8,379 bases of DNA from Phycisphaerales bacterium (lineage in GTDB: Bacteria > Planctomycetota > Phycisphaerae > Phycisphaerales > SM1A02), in NCBI GenBank assembly GCA_020427625.1, contig JAGQOI010000098.1, forward strand, positions 1 to 8,379. Direction: 5' to 3'. The notes beneath the pieces were generated by a model. The model was not told the DNA's origin. It saw only the letters and a program-made list of their open reading frames with translations, and made no database searches. Below, one piece after another: positions 4,752 through 8,379 of the stretch; position 1 is the first letter of the stretch, and each line of letters opens with the position of its first letter. The translations under genes and the position numbers were made by a program.

Positions 4752-7034
4752 ATGTCGATTCGGCTTCGAGGCCGCCGCCTCGCCCTGGTGTCCGCTCTGC
4801 TCGTGGGAGCGTGCATCGGACCGGCGGCGGCGGTTCGCGCGGCACAGGCACCGGGCGCACCGGCGCCGGTCGGCGCGAACGGCGTCACGTCCGCGCCGAC
4901 GTTGTCGGAACGTCGCGCGACGCTGTCGTCGGAACTCGCCGAGTCGCGTCGTCGTCTCGAGGCGTCGGAGACGGACGCGGATCGTCGCGCGGTGCTCGAG
5001 CAGGAGGTCCGATTGCTCGAGCGGGTGGATCTCGTGCTCGGTCAGCACGAGGCGGCGACGCAGCGCATCGCGGAGTTGACGGCGCAGAAGACGGAGTTGG
5101 CGGACGCGCTGACGGCTCTGCAGGCGTCGGGTCCGTCGGAGCCGCCGCCGTATTCGCTGCTGCTGCTCGACGAACTGCGTGATCGTCTGGAGGCGCAGGA
5201 GGCGCGGACGGAGTCGCTGGCCGCGGCGGTCGATGCCGCGAGCGGCGCGGTGGTCGAAGCCGACCAGACGCTCGATCAGTTGCGCGTCGAGTTGCGACGG
5301 GCGCGGGAGGCGGAGAGCGCGAATGCGGACGAGTCGCTGGGCGCGGGTCTGGCGGCGGCGTCGCGTCTGTTGCAGTTCGAGACGCGGGTCGCGGAGGAGA
5401 CGGTCGCCCTGCGTCGCACCGAGTTGCAGCGCGAGGCGTTGTCGCAGGACGTGCACGAGGTGCAGGTCGAGACGCTCCGCGAACGGATCGAGTGGGTGTC
5501 GCGGGCGACGGCGTTCACGCGGTCGGACCTGGATGCGAAGCGACTGGAGATCGAGACCGGGCGCGCGCGGGCCCGCCAGCGTCTGGAGATGACGGAGTCG
5601 ACGCGGTCGTACCTGGAGGGCGAGTGGTTCGACGCGAAGCGTCGCCGGGATGCGACCGCCGCGCCGGACGACGGTCTGACCGAGGAGGTCGCGGCGAAGC
5701 TGCTCGCCCGCGACGTGGCGCGGGAGACGATCGAGGCGATGGGCAAGCGGATCGAGCATCTCACGGATGCCGAGATCGCGTGGCGCCGTCGGTTCGACCT
5801 CGACGACTCGACGCCCGCGCCGGTCCTCGAGGAATGGAGCGCGTCGGCGGCGGCGCGGATCGACGCGCTGACCATCGAGGAGCGCGTCGTCATGGCGCGC
5901 TCGGCGGAGATCCGGACCCGCCTGGGCGTGATCTCGGCGCGCCTGGAGTCGTCGGGCCCCGACGCGGCCGTCCAGTGGTGGCTGCGCGAGCAGCAGAAGC
6001 ATCTGCGCGCGATCAGCGAGGTGCTCGACGGCCGTCTGCAGTCGGTCGATGCCGCGCGTCGACTGCACCAGCGCCTGCTCTCGGCGATCGGCGTTCGCGC
6101 GACGACGGTGTCGTTCGCGGAGCGCATCCACTCGATCTGGGAGGGGATCCTCTCGATCTGGCACTTCGGGATCTGGAACGTCGACGACAATCCGATCACG
6201 GTCGGGAAGATCGGCGTCGGTCTGCTCATCCTGTGCATGGGGGTGTTCGCCTCGCGCTGGATCAGCGGCCTGCTCGGGCGGCGGGTGCTGCCTCGCTTCA
6301 AACTCAACGAGGGCGCGTCGGCGGCGATCCAGTCGATCATGTTCTACATCCTGATCGTCACGTTCACGCTGATCGCGTTCCGGGCGGTGAACATTCCACT
6401 GACCGCGTTCACGGTGGCGGGCGGCGCCCTGGCCATCGGCGTCGGCTTCGGCAGTCAGAACGTGATCGCCAACTTCATCAGTGGGCTGATCATCCTCGCC
6501 GAGCGTCCGGTGCGGGTCGGCGACCTCGTGGACGTGGGCGGGCTGTACGGCACGGTCGAGCACATCGGCGCGCGGAGCACGCGTCTGCGCACCGGCGACA
6601 ACGTCGACATCGTCGTGCCCAACAGCACGTTCCTCGAGCAGAACGTCGTGAACTGGACGCTCACCGAGGACAAGATCCGCATCTTCGTCGGCGTCGGCGT
6701 CGCCTACGGGTCGCCGACCCGCGACGTGTCCCGCCTGCTCACGCGGGCGGTCGAGGAGCACGGGCGCGTCCACAACAAGCCCTCGCCCATCGTGCTCTTC
6801 AAGGAGTTCGGCGACAACTCGCTCAACTTCGAGGTCCACTTCTGGATCACGATGAAGCGGCTCATGGACCGGCGGATCATCGAGAGCGACGTGCGTCACC
6901 GGATCGACTCGCTGTTCCGCGAGGCCGGCATCACGATCGCCTTCCCGCAGCGCGACGTGCACTTCGACGCCGCGTCGCCGATTCCCGTGCGCATCGTCGC
7001 CGACGACGCGCCGCCGGGCGACGACGGCGCATGA
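4752..7034 (+). CDS. MscS/MscK-family mechanosensitive ion channel with long N-terminal coiled coil
   Basis: A 760-residue channel predicted to open under membrane tension and release solutes on osmotic downshock. The start at ATG 4752 has AAGGAG 7 nt upstream and opens with a signal peptide (Arg-rich 1-9, hydrophobic 10-20). Residues VGAC (18-21) could be read as a weak lipobox, or cleavage could fall after the following Ala-rich stretch. Residues 50-445 are almost entirely heptad-like, Glu/Arg/Leu-rich helix with one Pro-rich break (129-133), presumably periplasmic. Residues 458-476 form a Trp-rich helix. Membrane helices are at about 484-508, 524-547 and 551-583. The last is the glycine/alanine-rich pore helix (AGGALAIGVGFGSQNVIANF) typical of MscK-like members. 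RPVRVGDLVDVGG (585-597), VVPNSTFLEQNVVNW (621-635) and the beta/alpha C-terminal cage (640-740) complete the MscS domain. With only three membrane helices plus a coiled coil it is smaller than E. coli MscK (about 11 helices). It precedes a cotransporter gene in the same direction. Confidence 0.9.
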   Translation: MSIRLRGRRLALVSALLVGACIGPAAAVRAAQAPGAPAPVGANGVTSAPTLSERRATLSSELAESRRRLEASETDADRRAVLEQEVRLLERVDLVLGQHEAATQRIAELTAQKTELADALTALQASGPSEPPPYSLLLLDELRDRLEAQEARTESLAAAVDAASGAVVEADQTLDQLRVELRRAREAESANADESLGAGLAAASRLLQFETRVAEETVALRRTELQREALSQDVHEVQVETLRERIEWVSRATAFTRSDLDAKRLEIETGRARARQRLEMTESTRSYLEGEWFDAKRRRDATAAPDDGLTEEVAAKLLARDVARETIEAMGKRIEHLTDAEIAWRRRFDLDDSTPAPVLEEWSASAAARIDALTIEERVVMARSAEIRTRLGVISARLESSGPDAAVQWWLREQQKHLRAISEVLDGRLQSVDAARRLHQRLLSAIGVRATTVSFAERIHSIWEGILSIWHFGIWNVDDNPITVGKIGVGLLILCMGVFASRWISGLLGRRVLPRFKLNEGASAAIQSIMFYILIVTFTLIAFRAVNIPLTAFTVAGGALAIGVGFGSQNVIANFISGLIILAERPVRVGDLVDVGGLYGTVEHIGARSTRLRTGDNVDIVVPNSTFLEQNVVNWTLTEDKIRIFVGVGVAYGSPTRDVSRLLTRAVEEHGRVHNKPSPIVLFKEFGDNSLNFEVHFWITMKRLMDRRIIESDVRHRIDSLFREAGITIAFPQRDVHFDAASPIPVRIVADDAPPGDDGA

Positions 7035-7114
7035 ACGACGCGAGCCGCCGGGACGTCCGGCATCCTCGGCGGGCGGGTCGATCGCCCGCCTCCCGCACGG
7101 AAACGGTGACCTGA
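7031..7114 (+). CDS. Possible 27-residue linking ORF between channel and cotransporter
   Basis: The ATG at 7031 overlaps the channel stop as ATGA, and its own TGA (7112-7114) overlaps the cotransporter start as TGATG. The peptide is Arg-rich and low in complexity, with no recognisable domain and no clear ribosome binding site. The overlaps at both ends suggest translational coupling of the two large genes more than a functional peptide. It could equally be chance. Confidence 0.25.
   Translation: MNDASRRDVRHPRRAGRSPASRTETVT
7068..7090 (+). repeat. GC-rich hairpin in the channel-cotransporter gap
   Basis: GGCGGGCG (7068-7075) pairs with CGCCCGCC (7083-7090) around a 7-nt loop, an 8-bp all-GC stem. 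It lies 34 nt after the channel stop and 23 nt before the cotransporter start. No T-run follows, so read-through is likely. It could attenuate or pause transcription, or control translation of the downstream gene. Confidence 0.4.
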
Positions 7115-8379
7115 TGGGCAACGATCGCGGTCCGGCGAGCTCGACACGGAAGCTGGGCACGTTCGGCGGCGTGTTCGTGCCGAACGTGCTGACGATCCTC
7201 GGCGTCATCATGTTCATGCGCACGGGCTGGGTGGTCGGGTACGCCGGTCTCTTCGGCGCGCTGCTCATCCTGGTCATCGGCAACAGCATCACGCTGCTCA
7301 CGTCGATGTCGCTCTCCTCGGTGTCGACGAACACCCGCGTCGGCGCCGGCGGCGCGTACTTCCTCATCTCGCGCAGTCTCGGTCCCGAGGTCGGCGGGAG
7401 CATCGGGATCCCGCTCTACCTCGCGCAGGCGATCTCCGTCGCGTTCTACCTCGTCGGCTTCTCCGAATCGCTGCAACTGCTCGTGCCCGCGTGGGACGAG
7501 CGGATCGTCTCCGGCGTCGCGCTCGTCCTGTTCGTCGCGGTGACGTGGTTCGGCGCGTCGGTGGTGGCGCGGGCGCAGACGCTCATCCTCGTCCTGCTCG
7601 GCGCATCGCTCGTCGCGATCTTCACCGGCGTCGACTTCGCGCCGGATCTCGGCTCCCGTCTCGGCAGCGGACTCACCGCCGAGATCGGCTTCTGGACCGT
7701 GTTCGCCGTGTTCTTTCCCGCCGTCACCGGAATCATGTCCGGCGTCAGCATGTCCGGCGACCTCAAGGCGCCGTCGAAGAGCATTCCCGCGGGCACCATC
7801 TGGTCCGTGCTCGTGACGTTCGTCATCTACGCGGTGCTCATGGTGTGGATGGCGATGCACGCCGACCGGGCGGCCCTCCAGGAGAACAGCCTGATCCTGC
7901 TCGACATCGCGAGCGTGCCGATGCTCGTGTACGTCGGGCTGTGGGCGGCGACCCTGTCGTCGGCGCTCGCGAGCCTCGCCGCCGCGCCGCGGACGCTCAA
8001 GGCGCTGGCCGACGATCGCGTGATCCCCCGCGGGCTCGGATCGGGCTTCGGCTCCAGCGAGCCGCGCCTGGCGATCCTCGTGACCGCCGCGATCGCCGCC
8101 GTCTGCATCGCGCTCGGCGACCTCGACCTCATCGCGCCGATCATCACGATGTTCTTCCTCGCGACGTACGGCATGGTGAACCTCGTCGCGGGCATCGAGC
8201 GTCTCGTCGGGAACCCGAGCTACCGGCCGACGTTCAAGACCCACTGGGCCCTGTCGATCCTCGCCGGCCTCGGCTGCGTCGGCGTGATGCTGCTCATCAA
8301 TGCGATCGCGACCGTCGTCGCCGGCGTCATCATCGCGACGATCTACGTCGTCGTCTCGCGGCGCAGCATCGACGCGGCC
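7114..8379 (+). CDS. Cation-chloride cotransporter-like (SLC12/CCC, APC superfamily) permease, C-terminus beyond window
   Basis: A 422-residue open frame reaching the right edge. The start is ATG 7114, overlapping the TGA of the small preceding ORF; the ribosome binding site is weak (GGTGA, 4 nt away). The N-terminal stretch KLGTFGGVFVPNVLTILGVIMFMRTGWVVG (13-42) matches the first helix of NKCC/KCC-type cotransporters. VGAGGAYFLISRSLGPEVGG (76-95) is the family's TM3 entry. FFPAVTGIMSGVSMSGDLKAPSKSIPAGT (200-228) is the TM6 signature that separates this group from ordinary amino acid permeases. PRTLKALADDRVIPRGLG (292-309) is the TM8/intracellular-loop hallmark. About eleven to twelve hydrophobic segments are visible up to residue 415. 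Family members carry Na+ and/or K+ with Cl- in a coupled, electroneutral way; the ion set here cannot be read from sequence. A role in ion or volume balance together with the upstream channel is inferred from synteny. An APC amino acid transporter is the less likely alternative. Confidence 0.85.
   Translation, partial: MGNDRGPASSTRKLGTFGGVFVPNVLTILGVIMFMRTGWVVGYAGLFGALLILVIGNSITLLTSMSLSSVSTNTRVGAGGAYFLISRSLGPEVGGSIGIPLYLAQAISVAFYLVGFSESLQLLVPAWDERIVSGVALVLFVAVTWFGASVVARAQTLILVLLGASLVAIFTGVDFAPDLGSRLGSGLTAEIGFWTVFAVFFPAVTGIMSGVSMSGDLKAPSKSIPAGTIWSVLVTFVIYAVLMVWMAMHADRAALQENSLILLDIASVPMLVYVGLWAATLSSALASLAAAPRTLKALADDRVIPRGLGSGFGSSEPRLAILVTAAIAAVCIALGDLDLIAPIITMFFLATYGMVNLVAGIERLVGNPSYRPTFKTHWALSILAGLGCVGVMLLINAIATVVAGVIIATIYVVVSRRSIDAA

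Noticed and set aside
4890..6100. Possible repeats in the DNA encoding the coiled coil
   Set aside because: Recurrent gag/gcg/cgt words reflect Glu/Ala/Arg codon bias in heptad-like protein; no exact long direct repeat was seen.
5492..7030. Second long plus-strand frame overlapping the channel gene
   Set aside because: Arg/Gly/Ala-rich out-of-frame shadow. Only its last 27 codons (7031-7114) lie outside the channel gene and are listed separately with low confidence.
4539..7403. Minus-strand open frame of 954 codons antisense to the channel gene
   Set aside because: Arg/Asp/His-rich low-complexity translation with no recognisable motif, opposite a well-supported MscS-family gene.
6931..8244. 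Minus-strand open frame of 437 codons antisense to the cotransporter
   Set aside because: Repetitive Arg/Glu/Asp/His composition typical of the antisense of a membrane protein gene with GC-rich codons; the plus strand encodes an obvious permease.

Overview
The window is a GC-rich bacterial chromosome segment, about 8.4 kb, with tightly packed genes and the strong G/C third-position bias typical of high-GC genomes. No rRNA, tRNA, CRISPR array or mobile element is visible. Taxonomy cannot be settled from the sequence. A succinate dehydrogenase of the actinobacterial Sdh1 type, a WcaF-like acetyltransferase, a signal-peptide-bearing MscK-like channel and a cation-chloride cotransporter-like protein together would fit a high-GC Gram-negative such as a planctomycete (Planctomycetota). 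That is an inference with low to moderate confidence.

Left half (minus strand, 3756 down to 1): an operon in the order sdhC-sdhA-sdhB-TPR gene, the last gene running off the left edge. The three enzyme subunits look like the 'type F' (mycobacterial Sdh1-like) complex II. This has a single five-helix membrane anchor rich in Cys and His, a flavoprotein with the covalent-FAD His and catalytic residues intact, and an iron-sulfur subunit with all cluster cysteines. The genes are 0 to about 40 nt apart, each with a Shine-Dalgarno-like sequence (SdhA starts at GTG immediately after the sdhC stop). The complex would oxidise succinate to fumarate and pass electrons to the quinone pool. The fourth gene encodes a small helical-repeat protein of unknown role.

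Middle (3757-3970): a divergent intergenic region between sdhC and an acetyltransferase gene. It holds a perfect 21-bp palindrome just upstream of sdhC and an 8-bp inverted repeat abutting a TATACT box in front of the acetyltransferase. Both are candidate regulatory sites.

Right half (plus strand): a WcaF-like hexapeptide-repeat acetyltransferase (3971-4636). After a 115-bp gap comes a 760-residue MscS/MscK-type mechanosensitive channel with a very long periplasmic coiled coil (4752-7034). Last is a cation-chloride cotransporter (SLC12/CCC-like) gene (7114 to the right edge, truncated). The channel and the transporter are bridged by a possible 27-codon ORF that overlaps the stop of the first and the start of the second, and that gap also contains a GC-rich hairpin. 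The pair suggests an osmotic or ion-homeostasis unit: a tension-gated solute exit beside an ion-coupled chloride transporter.

The most interesting points are the type-F complex II with its putative membrane-embedded Rieske-like ligand set, the TPR gene attached to its operon, the palindrome upstream of sdhC, and the unusual channel-transporter pairing.
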